Shown here in pieces: positions 1-7,825 of a stretch of 10,997 nt of DNA. The position numbers were made by a program, and so were the translations under genes. Each line of letters opens with the position of its first letter. Position 1 is the first letter of the stretch. Location: positions 1 to 10,997 of the forward strand of contig JBGAUM010000113.1 of the NCBI GenBank assembly GCA_044228625.1, in the 5' to 3' direction. Origin of the DNA: UKL13-2 sp044228625. GTDB taxonomy: Bacteria; Pseudomonadota; Gammaproteobacteria; Burkholderiales; Usitatibacteraceae. Under the pieces are notes generated by a model that made no database searches, was not told the DNA's origin, and saw only the letters and a program-made list of their open reading frames with translations.

Positions 1-242
1 TGGAGGCTTTCTTGGAATGCTATGGTGAAGGCATGCCAGCCGACCTGAAAGAGGCTTGGGCTCATTTCTCGCGAGCATGGAATGGAATGCCGGGACCCTC
101 AATTGCAGAAACCTGGCCAATTCTCAGGGATCAGTGGCAAGCCTGGTCGGCTTTTGCACATGCACGCGCCATGGACCTGATGCGTCATCCCGATCTAGCA
201 TCTAACTTATTGAGTTTCTTCGGAAAATTAGCTAGAATTTAG
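1..242 (+). CDS. earP: EF-P arginine rhamnosyltransferase EarP, C-terminal end (5' truncated by window)
   Basis: Only the last 79 or so codons are present; the frame is open from the first bases and stops with TAG at 240-242. EarP transfers rhamnose from dTDP-rhamnose to an arginine of elongation factor P in the cytoplasm, which helps ribosomes through polyproline stretches. The visible part reads EAFLECYGEGMP, then a Trp-rich segment (AWAHFSRAWNG), then MRHPDLASNLLSFF, matching my memory of the EarP C-terminal end (KLEAFLxxY, then a DLAxNLxxF motif near the stop). Catalytic residues lie upstream of the window. The strongest support is context: the next gene is an EF-P carrying the arginine that EarP modifies, and earP and efp are usually neighbours. 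A TTG at 12 and an ATG at 33 are internal codons, not starts. The identification rests on a short fragment plus context. Confidence 0.8.
   Translation, partial: EAFLECYGEGMPADLKEAWAHFSRAWNGMPGPSIAETWPILRDQWQAWSAFAHARAMDLMRHPDLASNLLSFFGKLARI
210..238 (+). promoter_or_regulatory. Candidate sigma70-type promoter for efp
   Basis: TTGAGT (210-215) and TAGAAT (233-238) are separated by exactly 17 bp, inside an AT-rich patch at the 3' end of earP. The -10 box matches TATAAT at 5 of 6 positions and the -35 box matches TTGACA at 4 of 6. A start near 245 would give efp a leader of about 70 nt. It would let efp be expressed independently of earP, which fits the much higher demand for EF-P than for its modifying enzyme. 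This is pattern matching only. Confidence 0.45.
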
Positions 243-263
243 GGCTTTGTTGCGGCGCACCAC

Positions 264-276
264 GTCTGAATCAGAC
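264..276. repeat. Short perfect inverted repeat in the efp leader
   Basis: GTCTGA and TCAGAC flank a single A, forming a 13-bp palindrome between earP and efp, about 20-30 bp downstream of the predicted transcription start. A one-base loop makes an RNA hairpin unlikely, so if functional it is more probably a DNA site for a dimeric protein. A chance palindrome of this size is quite possible. Confidence 0.3.
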
Positions 277-316
277 TTGCTCGCAGCCAATTTCCAACGT
301 CACCGAGTCTTTCAGA

Positions 317-871
317 ATGAAAATCGCACAAGATTTGCGCGCCGGCAATGTCGTCATGGTCGGCAAGGATCCCATGGTGATCCTCAAGGCCGAATACAAC
401 AAGTCCGGCCGGAATGCCGCCGTCGTCAAAATGAAGATGAAGAACCTGTTGTCGAACTCTGGCACGGAAACCGTGTACAAGGCCGACGACAAGTTCGAGG
501 TCGTCATGCTCGACAAGAAGGAATGCACCTATTCCTATTTCTCCGACCCGATGTATGTGTTCATGGATTCCGAGTACAACCAGTACGAAGTGGAAGCCGA
601 AAACATGGGTGACGCCCTCAACTACCTCGACGACGGAATGCCCTGCGAAGTCGTGTTTTATGAAGGGCGCGCAATTTCGGTCGAAATGCCGACCAGCGTC
701 GAACGTGAAATCGAGACCGAGCCCGCGGTGCGCGGAGACACCTCTGGCAAGGTCATGAAGCCAGCGCGAATCAAGCCGACCAATCATGAAGTTCTTGTTC
801 CGCTGTTTTGCGAGTCCGGGGATCGCATTGAGATCGACACGCGAACCAACGAGTATCGTCGCCGCGTTTGA
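317..871 (+). CDS. efp: Elongation factor P, arginine-32 type
   Basis: EF-P binds ribosomes stalled on consecutive prolines, between the P and E sites, and speeds peptide bond formation. The 184-residue product has the family's usual length and three domains: the KOW-like N-terminal domain (about 3-60), the central OB domain (about 65-125) and the C-terminal OB domain (about 128-184), which holds the EF-P signature region around DTSGKVMKPARIKPTNHEV. The tip of domain I reads EYNKSGRNAAVV, placing an arginine at residue 32. This is the arginine type that EarP rhamnosylates, not the lysine type modified by EpmA/EpmB. The ATG at 317 is chosen because MKIAQDLRAGNVV is the standard start of the family. 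No strong Shine-Dalgarno sequence precedes it, which is odd for an abundant protein. It follows earP by 74 bp and is closed by a hairpin terminator. Confidence 0.97.
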   Translation: MKIAQDLRAGNVVMVGKDPMVILKAEYNKSGRNAAVVKMKMKNLLSNSGTETVYKADDKFEVVMLDKKECTYSYFSDPMYVFMDSEYNQYEVEAENMGDALNYLDDGMPCEVVFYEGRAISVEMPTSVEREIETEPAVRGDTSGKVMKPARIKPTNHEVLVPLFCESGDRIEIDTRTNEYRRRV

Positions 872-893
872 CTCGCGCCTGACGCCGCCGAGG

Positions 894-924
894 GAAGGGC
901 ACCGCAAGGTGCCCTTCGTCATTT
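894..924 (+). terminator. Intrinsic-type terminator after efp
   Basis: GAAGGGCACC (894-903) pairs perfectly with GGTGCCCTTC (908-917) around a GCAA tetraloop, a stable GNRA loop. A modest T-containing tail (GTCATTT) follows. It starts 22 bp after the efp stop and ends just before the next gene, so it probably insulates efp from the repair genes. The weak U tract may make termination incomplete. Confidence 0.8.
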
Positions 925-932
925 GAGAGTCC

Positions 933-1577
933 ATGTCCAAAACAACCTTGCACGACCCTGATTGCCGCGCGTGTCACAGGCTGGCAAGTTTCCTCGATCA
1001 AACGGCGCTCGAGTATCCTGGATATTTCTGCAGGCCGGTGCCGCCCTTTGGGGACAGCAATCCCCGATTGCTGATTGTCGGGCTTGCGCCAGGCATGCAT
1101 GGGGCCAACCGTACCGGCCGCCCGTTTACTGGTGACTATGCTGGCGTGCTTCTCTATGAAACCCTGTATGCGTTTGGTTTTTCCACACAACCCGTGTCCG
1201 AGTCCGCAGCTGACAAGCTGAAGTTGGTCGACGTTCGCATTACGAATGCGGTCAAATGTCTTCCTCCGCAGAACAAGCCGGACCCTTCAGAGGTGAAAAA
1301 CTGCAATGCATACCTTGCCGCAGAAATCGACGCCCTAAAACCGGGATCAACAATTCTGGCGCTGGGTGCCATATCTCATGGGGCAGTCTTGCGTGCGGTG
1401 GGACTCAAGCCGAATGCCGCAAAATTCGGTCACGGAGCGCGGCACATGCTTCCTCGCGAAGTAGCATTGTTCGATAGTTACCATTGCTCTCGTTACAATA
1501 CGAACACCCGCCGCCTGACGCCTGAAATGTTTCGCGACGTGTTCCAGGCCATTCGCGCTCACCTCGATTCCGCCTGA
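933..1577 (+). CDS. Uracil-DNA glycosylase, family 5 (UDGb) type
   Basis: This 214-residue protein should cut uracil, and in family 5 possibly hypoxanthine, from deaminated DNA, starting base excision repair. Motif 1 is GLAPGMHGANRTGRPFTGD at 50-68; the GLAPG-HGANRTGR form, with no acidic or Asn catalytic residue directly after GLAP, is typical of UDGb and differs from family 4 (GEAPG-E). Motif 2 is H184-C-S-R-Y-N189, matching the HxSxxN form of family 5. Four cysteines, C11 and C14 (CxxC), C109 (VKCLPPQNKP) and C124, are placed as in the 4Fe-4S binding UDG families. The ATG at 933 follows a GAGAG ribosome binding site. The gene lies just after the efp terminator and 10 bp before uvrC, so the two repair genes are probably co-transcribed. 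Family 4 is the less likely alternative. Confidence 0.92.
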   Translation: MSKTTLHDPDCRACHRLASFLDQTALEYPGYFCRPVPPFGDSNPRLLIVGLAPGMHGANRTGRPFTGDYAGVLLYETLYAFGFSTQPVSESAADKLKLVDVRITNAVKCLPPQNKPDPSEVKNCNAYLAAEIDALKPGSTILALGAISHGAVLRAVGLKPNAAKFGHGARHMLPREVALFDSYHCSRYNTNTRRLTPEMFRDVFQAIRAHLDSA

Positions 1578-1587
1578 ACGAGGCCGC

Positions 1588-3423
1588 ATGGCAACAATGA
1601 ACGCCATGCCTTTCGATCCGAAACCAATTCTCTCCCGCCTTCCCGAATTGCCGGGTGTCTATCGCATGAAAGATGCGTTAGGCGAGGTAATCTACGTCGG
1701 AAAGGCGCGCGACCTGCGAAAGCGGGTGTCATCCTATTTCGCGAAACAGCATGAAAGCCCGCGCACCACCATCATGGTGGCGCAGATTGAAGGGATCGAG
1801 ACAACCGTTGTTCGAAGCGAAGCAGAAGCCCTGATCCTTGAAAACAACCTGATCAAGTCGCTCCAACCCAAGTACAACGTCCTGTTCCGGGACGACAAGA
1901 GTTACGCCTACATCATGATTACGGACCATGCATACCCGCAGATCCGATTTCACCGGGGCGCGCACGTCAAACCCAATCGCTATTACGGTCCGTTTCCATC
2001 AGCCTGGGCGATTCGGGAAACGATCCAGCACCTGCAAAAGGTCTTCAAGTTGCGGACCTGTGACAACGCTGTGTTTTCCAATCGTTCCCGCCCATGTTTG
2101 TTGCATCAGATTGGTCGCTGTTCGGCCCCCTGCGTAGGCTTGGTGTCCGAGTCAGACTATGCACGCGACATCTCAAACGCGGGACTCTTCCTGCAAGGCA
2201 AGGAGAGCGAGGTCATCGACGCACTCACCGAAAAGATGGAGTCGGCGGCAGAGGCCCAAAGGTACGAAGCCGCGGCAGTCTGCCGTGACCAAATTCGCAC
2301 GTTGCAAAAGATTGTTGCCACTCAATTTGTGGAGACTAAGCACTCGCGCGACGCTGACATCATTGCGGCTGCAGAAGCCGCAGGGATCTGGTGCGTCAAT
2401 CTGGCAATGGTGCGCGGTGGTCGTCACTTGGGCGACAAGAGTTTTTTTCCGGGCAATGCCGCGCAAGTCGACAGAGAATCCGTCTTGGAGGCTTTCTTCG
2501 ACCAACACTACGGCGAGCAAACGCCACCGCCCCGCATCATTGTCGATTCGGTACTCGACTTGGGCTTGTATGCCGCGGCGCTCGGCGAATTCGCAGGGCG
2601 CGAAGTTCGTTTTGTCACGAACGCCACTGGCGAGGAACGCATCTGGCTGGAGATGGCCGCAAAGAACGCACGTTTTGCCATCGAGCAGCGCTTGGCAGAC
2701 CGCGCCTCCCAAGAGAAAAAGCTCACTGCCATGCAGGACGCCTTGGGGATGCCTGCCGTCCAGCGGGTCGAGTGTTTTGACATCAGCCACACGATGGGGG
2801 AAGCGACCGTTGGGTCCTGCGTGGTCTTCGATCGTGGGGCCATGCAAAAAGGTGAATATCGACGATTCAATGTTCAAGGAGTCACCGCTGGTGACGATTA
2901 CGCCGCAATGCGCGACGTCCTTACCCGGAGATATACCGTCTTGTCGGAACCTCCAGAGGAGGGGGCCGAGGCGCGATCCCGGCCAGACCTTGTCCTGATC
3001 GATGGGGGCAAAGGGCAACTCTCCGTCGGCGAAGAAGTCATGACCGCGCTCGGATTGACGGATATTCCACTGGTCGGCGTGGCCAAAGGGGAAGAGCGCA
3101 AACCCGGGCTGGAGACACTGATTCTTGGGTATTCCCGCCATGAACTTCATTTGCCTGTCGACAACATCGGATTTCATTTGATCCAGCAAATTCGCGACGA
3201 GGCACACCGCTTTGCCGTTACCGGACACCGGGCGCGCCGTGCCAAGAACCGAAAATCGTCCCGGTTGGATGACGTACCGGGTATTGGCCCAAAGAAAAAG
3301 AAAGCACTTCTGGCGCGGTTTGGAGGATTACAGGGGGTGAAGGATGCCAGCCTCGAAGATTTGATGCGGGTGGAAGGTATCAGCCGCGCCCTTGCGCAGG
3401 CCATACGGGACAATCTCTCATAG
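1588..3423 (+). CDS. uvrC: UvrABC excinuclease subunit C
   Basis: UvrC makes both incisions, 3' and 5' of the lesion, after UvrA and UvrB have marked damaged DNA. The 611-residue product has the full domain order: GIY-YIG nuclease (about 20-98; G23-V-Y25, Y36-V-G38, R41, catalytic-type E85), a cysteine cluster C158, C170, C178 and C182 with the 12/8/4 spacing seen in E. coli UvrC and linked there to an Fe-S cluster, a UVR domain that contacts UvrB (about 208-243), an RNase H-like endonuclease domain (D398 in CFDISH, D472 in LIDGGKGQL, D537 and H540 in RDEAHRF), and paired helix-hairpin-helix motifs at the end (about 560-610). All key residues are present. ATGs at 1588, 1597 and 1606 are in frame; GAGG at 1580-1583 favours 1588. 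It lies between the UDG gene and pgsA, the usual uvrC-pgsA pairing of Proteobacteria. Confidence 0.98.
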   Translation: MATMNAMPFDPKPILSRLPELPGVYRMKDALGEVIYVGKARDLRKRVSSYFAKQHESPRTTIMVAQIEGIETTVVRSEAEALILENNLIKSLQPKYNVLFRDDKSYAYIMITDHAYPQIRFHRGAHVKPNRYYGPFPSAWAIRETIQHLQKVFKLRTCDNAVFSNRSRPCLLHQIGRCSAPCVGLVSESDYARDISNAGLFLQGKESEVIDALTEKMESAAEAQRYEAAAVCRDQIRTLQKIVATQFVETKHSRDADIIAAAEAAGIWCVNLAMVRGGRHLGDKSFFPGNAAQVDRESVLEAFFDQHYGEQTPPPRIIVDSVLDLGLYAAALGEFAGREVRFVTNATGEERIWLEMAAKNARFAIEQRLADRASQEKKLTAMQDALGMPAVQRVECFDISHTMGEATVGSCVVFDRGAMQKGEYRRFNVQGVTAGDDYAAMRDVLTRRYTVLSEPPEEGAEARSRPDLVLIDGGKGQLSVGEEVMTALGLTDIPLVGVAKGEERKPGLETLILGYSRHELHLPVDNIGFHLIQQIRDEAHRFAVTGHRARRAKNRKSSRLDDVPGIGPKKKKALLARFGGLQGVKDASLEDLMRVEGISRALAQAIRDNLS

Positions 3424-3456
3424 GCGAATGCGCGATGCTTCGGTAAACTTCAGCAC

Positions 3457-4041
3457 GTGACATTCAACATTCCGATATTTCTCACTTGGCTGAGAATTGC
3501 CGCCATCCCGCTATTTGTCGCGGTGCTCTACATTGACGAGCCGTGGCTGACCCAACGCCAGGCCAACGTCATTTCGATGTGGATCTTCATTGCTGCAGCA
3601 GTCACCGACTGGTTCGATGGCTATCTTGCGCGCAAGCTGAATCAGACGTCTGCGTTCGGCGCATTTCTGGATCCCGTCGCCGACAAGCTCATGGTCGCGG
3701 CCGCACTCATCGTACTCGTCGAATTGAGCCGCGTAGATGCGCTGGTCGCCCTGATCATCATCGGGCGCGAAATCACCATATCCGCACTACGGGAATGGAT
3801 GGCGCAACTGGGACAGTCCAAGAATGTCGCGGTGTCCATGCTTGGCAAGGTCAAGACGGTGGCTCAGTTGGTTGCCATCCCCTTTCTGCTATTTGACGGC
3901 ACTCTTTTCGGCCTGATCGATACACGAATCGCGGGACGGATCTTCATTTGGGCGGCGGCGGTATTGACGCTTTGGTCAATGGTGTATTACCTCAAGGCCG
4001 CCTTTCGAGATGAAAAATCGCGCCGATCGGATGGCAGCTAG
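3457..4041 (+). CDS. pgsA: CDP-diacylglycerol--glycerol-3-phosphate 3-phosphatidyltransferase
   Basis: PgsA makes phosphatidylglycerol phosphate from CDP-diacylglycerol and glycerol 3-phosphate in the inner membrane, the committed step toward phosphatidylglycerol and cardiolipin. The 194-residue protein carries the complete CDP-alcohol phosphotransferase motif at 51-76: D51-x2-D54-G55-x2-A58-R59-x8-G68-x3-D72-x3-D76. Hydrophobic helices are visible at about 5-25, 36-50, 78-92, 94-108, 133-149 and 160-180. The length is near the family's usual 180-200. The start is GTG at 3457, because NIPIFLTWLRI is the family's conserved N-terminus and no ATG lies upstream in frame before the TAG that ends uvrC. 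No clear ribosome binding site is seen, but the gene starts only 33 bp after uvrC. It converges with the cyclic-di-GMP gene, leaving an 8-bp gap with no separate terminator. Confidence 0.96.
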   Translation: MTFNIPIFLTWLRIAAIPLFVAVLYIDEPWLTQRQANVISMWIFIAAAVTDWFDGYLARKLNQTSAFGAFLDPVADKLMVAAALIVLVELSRVDALVALIIIGREITISALREWMAQLGQSKNVAVSMLGKVKTVAQLVAIPFLLFDGTLFGLIDTRIAGRIFIWAAAVLTLWSMVYYLKAAFRDEKSRRSDGS

Positions 4042-4049
4042 CCGTAACC

Positions 4050-7000
4050 TTAAAGGTGTTGCTGCGCAAGGGTCTTGAATTCCTGCGACCTCACGGGACG
4101 GCTGAACAAGTAGCCCTGAAACGCGTCACAACCCAGTTTCCGCAACTCGTCCAATTGCGCCGCAGTCTCCACGCCTTCAGCCACCACATTGATTTCCAGC
4201 GCCCGCGCGAGTGCAATCACCGCCGCGACAATGGCATGATCGCCCATATCCACGTCAATGCCGGCCACGAAGGTCTTGTCGACTTTCACGGTGTCAATCG
4301 GGAATCGCTTCAGATGGGAAAGGCTGGAATAACCCGTCCCAAAGTCATCGATGGCCACCCGAACGCCAAAATCGCGCAGTTGGGCCAATGTTCTCCCGAC
4401 TCCCTCCGGATCCCGCAACATCCCTGTCTCTGTGATCTCGAGCTCCAAAAACCGTGGGTCGCACTTTTCCCGCATGACCCGCTCTTTGACGCGGGGGGCC
4501 AATTGGCTTGCACGAAACTGCCCCGCTGAAAGGTTTACAGCAAGCGTCAACTCCCCAAAGCCCTGTTGCTGCCAATTTCGAAGTTCTGCACAAGCCGCAT
4601 CGATCACCCAATCGCCAATTTCGTGGATCAGACCCGTTTCCTCCGCAAGAGGCATGAATTCCGCAGGTGCGATCAATCCACGCGTGGGATGGTGCCACCT
4701 CAGCAGGGCCTCGGCCCCGACGACACGCCCTGATTCCAAAGACACCTTGGGTTGGTAGAACAGCTCGAATTCATTTCGGACAACGGCTGACCTGAGAGCA
4801 TTTTCCATGCTCCGCATTGCGTGACCTCGAGCTGCCAAGTCCGCCGAGAACACTTCGAAGGTATTCTTGCCATGTTCCTTTGCGCGGTACATGGCCATGT
4901 CCGCGTTTTTCATCAGGCTTTCCGCGTCCTCTGCGTCGTCGGGAAAAACGCTGATCCCCACGGAACCCGAAATATGAATGTCGTGGCCCTCGATTCGAGT
5001 TGGCTTGCGAATCTCGTCAAGAAGCTTGGAGGCCACGAGGCGTGGCGCCTCCAGATCTTCGATCTGTTCGAGCACGACCATGAATTCATCCCCCGACAAA
5101 CGCACAAGCAAGTCCGTGTCACGTACAACACGGCCCAATCGCTGCGCCATTTCGCGCAGGAGCTCGTCACCGATGCGGTGGCCCAAGGTGTCATTGACAT
5201 CCTTGAATCGGTCGAGGTCAATGAACATTGCCGCCACCCGCTGGCCCCCGCGACGTGCGCGCGAAATTGCCAACCGCAGGCGATCTTGGAGCATGGCCCG
5301 ATTGGGCAATCCTGTCAGGCTGTCATGCGTCGCTTGATGGACAAGCCGCTCTTCAGCCAATACCCGTGTCGTCACATCCTGAGCTAGCGAAAGAACGGAG
5401 ACTAGTTCGTTGTTCTCATCTCTTAAACAAGAGTTGTACCACTCGCACCAAATGATTCGACCGTCTTTGCGGTAATTCCGATGCAGGCTGGATGCACGCG
5501 GATCACCGTGCCGGATCAATCGATCCATCACTGCATTGGCCTGTTCGGCGTCTCCCTCGACCGTAAATCTCCAGCTTTCAAGTGACCTCCCGATCAGTTC
5601 CGACTCCGCCCAACCAAAAATGCGCTCCGCCTGAGGAGACCAGCGCCTCAGTTGCAATTTGCTATCCCACTCGATCACCGCCAGTGGCGTATTTTCAAAG
5701 TGCGATGACAACAGCCAGTTTGCCCTGCGCAGGCTGATCTCAGTCCGCTTCAGGTCGTCAATGTCCGTGCCTGCCACATACAGACCAATCGGCCGTCCGT
5801 CGGATCCCAGCCTAGGGGTATAACGGGTCAGCATCCATCGCTGGGTCGCAGGATCGGTTCCCAGTTGGCGCTCGACAGTCACCGTTTCCCCCGCCATGGC
5901 TCTGTCCCAAAATGGCTTTGCATCGTTGTAACGGCGTTCTCCGAAAAGCTCGCGGAGATCACGATTGACCAGTTTCTCGCGCGCCATACCAAACATTTCT
6001 TCAACACGGCGGTTGATCAACTGGTATCGGTAGTTTGCGTCGATATACACCATGGGGTGGGGAAGACTATCCATCGCCACGCGCAATTCCTCTTCGCGCG
6101 CCTTCAGTGCCTCTTGGGCTTGCCGGATGTCCGTGATGTCGACGCCGAGCATGTACAGACCAAGAACCCGACCTTCTGGGTCCTTATCCGGAACCAGAAG
6201 GACGCGAAACCAATTTCCGGCGGCTGACTCGCCATTGACAACCCTTTCGTAGGTGACAGACTCGCCCAAGAATGCGCGCTCAATGTGTGCACCTTCCAAC
6301 GCAGATGCGCCGCTTTCCAGAATCTCCTCATATCGTCGGCCGATCACTTCATGCCGCGTACGTCCACACCGCTTCAAAAAAGTATTGTTGACAAACCGAT
6401 ACCGCCCTTCGAGGTCGAGATAGGCGATGGACTCAGGGATATTGTCGGTATACAGCCGGAGTTGGCGCTCCTGCGCCAAGAGGCTCTCACGCAGCAAGAC
6501 ATCCTCGTGAATATCCATCAATACACTGTAGAAACCAACCACAGTACCGTCATCACGTTTGTCCGGAATCAGGATGCCGCGCACCCAACGTGAGTCCCGG
6601 CCGTGAATGAACGCCATGCGTTCATAGACGGCGCGCTGCCCGGAAAGGGCACGTTGAACGTGTGGCTCCAATGCGTCGACCACGTCCGCAGGGAAGACGG
6701 TCTCAATAGGCTGTCCCCTAGCCTCGTCCCCTTTTGCACCAAGCCAATCCTCAGATGTTCGATTCAGAAAGCCCACGCGGCCATTTGCGTCGAAGTAGCC
6801 AAGTGGCATGCCAATATTGTCAGTGACCAGACGGAGCTGCCGCTCGCGTTCCGCCAACTCGGCTTGGGCCCGATACTCGGCCTCAATATCGGCGATGGTC
6901 ACATAGAGGCCGACTACAGAACCATCTGCCGCGACTTCGGGAAACATGTTGACGCGTATCGGCACCCTTACGCGATTTGTAAAGTCAGCTACACGCGTGT

Positions 7001-7673
7001 AGCTGACTTCTTTTCCCGACAGGGCCTGTTTGGCATACTGTTCAATCTGGGCAAATTGCCCTGGACCAATGACTTCGGCCCATGTTTTTCCGATGATGTC
7101 TTGTTCAGGCCTCCCAAACCATTCGCAGGCCACGCGATTGACGTACTTGTAACGCAGCGACCTGTCGCTGCGCGAAATCGGCATGGCGATGTTGTCGGCA
7201 ATGGTGCGAAGTTCCGCCTCCTTTGCAATTAGACGCCTTTTTAACTGGACGTCTTCATCGATATCCTGGACGTAAATGTAGGTCCCGCGCACATCACCAT
7301 TGGCCCCCCGGTCAGGATGGAATGAAACCCGGATGTGCCGTTCGACGCGAATTTTTGAAATCGTTTCAGTGCTACATGACTCTCCGCCTTCGCTTCGTGC
7401 AAGAAATTGGCGGTAGTAGGAATATGCGATGTTTCCAAGCACCTCAGATGCATGCCGTCCGCACACTTCTGATTCAGTCCGCCCCACCCATTGCAAGAAC
7501 GGAAGGTTTGCATATTGCATCAGGTGGGTTACATCCACGTACAGTAGCGGCATGCCAATGGTGTCGGCTAGATTCGCAAGAATCCTGTCTCGCTCTCCCC
7601 GGGGGGCGAATTCAGCCTGTGCAGGTCGATCTGCGGTGGGAAATGCCTCACCTTCGCGGCGGGGATTGGTCAT
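4050..7673 (-). CDS. Six-PAS GGDEF-EAL cyclic-di-GMP signalling protein
   Basis: This 1207-residue protein should make and/or break cyclic-di-GMP under control of sensed signals. From the N-terminus: six PAS modules (about 25-775), GGDEF (781-945) and EAL (955-1203). The cyclase signature is S860-G-D-E-F864 within RLSGDEF, an accepted variant of GGDEF. An inhibitory I-site, R851-D-T-D854, sits five residues before it. The EAL domain keeps the expected residues: E988-A-L990, N1047 (VNLSAGQF), E1079 and E1082 (LEITET), D1109-D1110 (DDFGTG), K1130, E1166 (VVAEGVET) and Q1186 (QGYLFSRP). Both activities are therefore possible; which dominates cannot be read from sequence. No transmembrane segment or signal peptide is visible, so it is probably cytoplasmic. 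The ATG at 7673 lacks a clear ribosome binding site. It stands alone on the minus strand, convergent with pgsA and divergent from the tRNA cluster. Confidence 0.95.
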   Translation of the reverse strand: MTNPRREGEAFPTADRPAQAEFAPRGERDRILANLADTIGMPLLYVDVTHLMQYANLPFLQWVGRTESEVCGRHASEVLGNIAYSYYRQFLARSEGGESCSTETISKIRVERHIRVSFHPDRGANGDVRGTYIYVQDIDEDVQLKRRLIAKEAELRTIADNIAMPISRSDRSLRYKYVNRVACEWFGRPEQDIIGKTWAEVIGPGQFAQIEQYAKQALSGKEVSYTRVADFTNRVRVPIRVNMFPEVAADGSVVGLYVTIADIEAEYRAQAELAERERQLRLVTDNIGMPLGYFDANGRVGFLNRTSEDWLGAKGDEARGQPIETVFPADVVDALEPHVQRALSGQRAVYERMAFIHGRDSRWVRGILIPDKRDDGTVVGFYSVLMDIHEDVLLRESLLAQERQLRLYTDNIPESIAYLDLEGRYRFVNNTFLKRCGRTRHEVIGRRYEEILESGASALEGAHIERAFLGESVTYERVVNGESAAGNWFRVLLVPDKDPEGRVLGLYMLGVDITDIRQAQEALKAREEELRVAMDSLPHPMVYIDANYRYQLINRRVEEMFGMAREKLVNRDLRELFGERRYNDAKPFWDRAMAGETVTVERQLGTDPATQRWMLTRYTPRLGSDGRPIGLYVAGTDIDDLKRTEISLRRANWLLSSHFENTPLAVIEWDSKLQLRRWSPQAERIFGWAESELIGRSLESWRFTVEGDAEQANAVMDRLIRHGDPRASSLHRNYRKDGRIIWCEWYNSCLRDENNELVSVLSLAQDVTTRVLAEERLVHQATHDSLTGLPNRAMLQDRLRLAISRARRGGQRVAAMFIDLDRFKDVNDTLGHRIGDELLREMAQRLGRVVRDTDLLVRLSGDEFMVVLEQIEDLEAPRLVASKLLDEIRKPTRIEGHDIHISGSVGISVFPDDAEDAESLMKNADMAMYRAKEHGKNTFEVFSADLAARGHAMRSMENALRSAVVRNEFELFYQPKVSLESGRVVGAEALLRWHHPTRGLIAPAEFMPLAEETGLIHEIGDWVIDAACAELRNWQQQGFGELTLAVNLSAGQFRASQLAPRVKERVMREKCDPRFLELEITETGMLRDPEGVGRTLAQLRDFGVRVAIDDFGTGYSSLSHLKRFPIDTVKVDKTFVAGIDVDMGDHAIVAAVIALARALEINVVAEGVETAAQLDELRKLGCDAFQGYLFSRPVRSQEFKTLAQQHL
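5349..7601 (-). repeat. Tandem array of six PAS modules within the cyclic-di-GMP gene
   Basis: Equivalent positions recur at a near-constant spacing. The aspartate ending the first PAS strand is at residues 47, 170, 295, 420, 545 and 670, intervals of 123, 125, 125, 125 and 125. Modules 2-5 begin with related junctions (ELRTIADNIAMP, QLRLVTDNIGMP, QLRLYTDNIPES, ELRVAMDSLPHP), and each module ends near a G-x-Y-x-x-x-x-D-I strand followed by a charged helical linker. Module 6 has diverged most and runs through a PAC-like segment into the cyclase. The modules probably arose by internal duplication. No cofactor can be assigned from the visible residues. Confidence 0.85.
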
Positions 7674-7786
7674 GGAAATGGCGTAGGGGAGCGCGTAGTC
7701 TTGGCTAAGAACACGCGAGATCGAAATTCTTCAAATTTTAAGGGTGACGGGCACCTGAAAGCCGGGGGAATTTCCGCGCAACTCCC

Positions 7787-7816
7787 TTGTGCAACAAACG
7801 CTATTTATGTCATAAT
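7787..7816 (+). promoter_or_regulatory. Candidate promoter of the tRNA cluster
   Basis: TTGTGC (7787-7792) and CATAAT (7811-7816) are 18 bp apart. The -10 box matches the consensus at 5 of 6 positions. Transcription would start around 7822-7824, only a few bases before the 5' end of tRNA-Gly, and would read tRNA-Gly and perhaps the following tRNAs. The 152 bp between the cyclic-di-GMP gene and tRNA-Gly must also hold the promoter of that divergent gene, which I could not place with confidence. Confidence 0.6.
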
Positions 7817-7825
7817 GCACGTTGC

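Noticed and set aside
239..940. 233-codon open frame antisense to efp
   Set aside because: It mirrors the efp coding sequence, shows no family features, and crosses the efp terminator.
2173..3228. 351-codon open frame antisense to uvrC
   Set aside because: It lies wholly inside an intact uvrC; the protein shows no recognisable domain and the frame follows from uvrC codon bias.
4047..4057. ACCTTAAAGGT palindrome at the pgsA / cyclic-di-GMP gene junction, considered as a shared terminator
   Set aside because: Five-base arms around one base, AT-rich and lacking a T run, are too weak for a terminator.
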